Source: Stomoxys calcitrans | Lineage: Eukaryota; Arthropoda; Insecta; Diptera; Muscidae | Direction of reading: 5' to 3' | Assembly: GCF_963082655.1 (NCBI RefSeq) | Contig: NC_081553.1 | Span: 193,753,373 to 193,817,372, forward strand | DNA: 64,000 bases | In this document: piece by piece, positions 63,196-64,000 of the stretch | Layout: every line of letters begins with the position of its first letter | Numbering within the stretch: position 1 is the first letter of the stretch | Program-made: the position numbers and the translations under genes | The notes under the pieces: model-generated | What the model was told of the DNA's origin: nothing | Database searches by the model: none | The model's input: only the letters and a program-made list of their open reading frames with translations

Positions 63196-64000
63196 TACTT
63201 GCAAAGTCACTTCACGTAACTTTTCAAGTTTGCAGAGTTGCCGAAGCCAAACCAAGTTTCTTCCCTTTTCTTTGTTTAGACGGCAATCCGATAGTTATTT
63301 TATTTTTGTTATAATTGTTTGTAATCTCTTGAAATTCTCATATGTAGTAGGTATGTATGTTTGGTTAGTTGAATATGACCTATTTTTGTACATACCACAT
63401 GCTGCCCCAATCTAATGTGTACATTTGCTTAAAATATTAAAGTTGTCTTTAACGGAATTTAATACGGCTAATATGAAAATTCGGATGCATCGAGGAGGCC
63501 TTGAGGGGGCCCTTCTCCATGGTTAATATAATAATCCTCATCAAACTAAAAATAATAACATTAAATGCAAATATATCCATAAGAGTAAACCCCCTCTTGG
63601 TGACAGCTAAGACAACATATAGCTTAGATTTTCCTTTTTCCAATTGCAAACTATGGTTTCTGTCAATTTTGGTTTTAGTATAATTTTCTGACGAAGAGCT
63701 ATTTATTTGCATCTAATGTCCCATGTGTTTTTTCTGACTTGAAGGGAAAAGAAAAATTATAAACAATCATTCAAAATATGCAACATACAGTGGCTCACAT
63801 AAGTATTCGTTTTTTTTTTAAATATCAGTCAAATATATCAGATTTTTTTGTAACCCTATGAACATTTTTGTAAAAATATTTTAATCGAGGTGCGTATAAA
63901 GCATCGAACTATGCAAAAAAAGTATAATCATATCATAGCATAATTTCTAAGGATTAATATAAAAATAATAAAAATAAAAACTTTTACTCACAAAAGTATT
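63196..64000. other. Unassigned AT-rich end of the window
   Basis: No gene or repeat is recognised. 'gcaaatatatccataa' at 63570 is a weak echo of 50100. The last ~250 bp are extremely AT-rich. Confidence 0.3.

Overview
The window looks like non-coding chromosomal DNA from a higher fly, most likely a calyptrate or muscid type. This is inferred from the AT-rich composition, the very high density of dispersed repeats, two tRNA-headed SINE families, mariner and hAT miniature elements, and R1-, Jockey/LOA- and RTE-like retrotransposon relics. I find no intact protein-coding gene of known function. Almost all open frames are chance frames, tandem-repeat artefacts or broken transposon genes.

The best evidence for a host gene is splicing architecture on the + strand. 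At 9148/9149 and 36159/36160 a long pyrimidine tract and AG are fused directly to GTAAGA or GTAAGT, the zero-length exon layout of fly recursive splice sites (ratchet points). Each is followed within about 55 nt by a second 5' splice site (GTGAGT at 9202, GTAAGT at 36204), which would outline a short RS-exon. At 60100-60238 there is a 139-nt candidate exon with a strong acceptor and a GAG|GTAAGTA donor, no ATG, and no frame open throughout, so it is best read as a 5'-UTR exon. Together these suggest one long + strand intron, removed stepwise, into which the mobile elements have piled. A candidate minus-strand UTR/start exon (30763-30905) may belong to a nested gene.

Layout. 0-5.3 kb: an R1-like retrotransposon relic split by a 3,988-bp foldback (FB-like) element (932-4919), with ~245-bp terminal inverted repeats, about 20 copies of a 175-bp unit in two opposed arrays, and a perfect 9-bp target duplication. 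5.3-9.4 kb: a mariner MITE, a mariner deletion derivative, a hAT-like MITE, recursive site 1 and a SINE. 11.6-14.3 kb: a palindromic ~22-bp minisatellite and a ~180-bp tandem array. 16-24 kb: R1 fragments, a hAT-like MITE packed with TCACG motifs, and a SINE-2 cluster. 24-34 kb: R1 and other non-LTR fragments, a hAT-like MITE inside an R1-like relic, and a long VR dispersed repeat. 34-44 kb: mostly unique or AT-rich DNA with recursive site 2, more VR repeats, a LOA/Jockey-like tail and a Tc1 scrap. 45-54.7 kb: RTE-, R1- and Jockey-type relics, one interrupted by a SINE. 55-57.6 kb: VR repeats, one holding a mariner MITE with its empty site visible elsewhere in the window. 57.6-64 kb: mostly unique DNA with the candidate exon, a tandem duplication and a SINE with clean target duplications.

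The elements date one another. FB is inside R1, hAT MITE inside R1, SINE-2 inside RTE, SINE-1 inside a dispersed repeat, and mariner MITE inside VR. Several target duplications and paralogous empty sites can be read directly.
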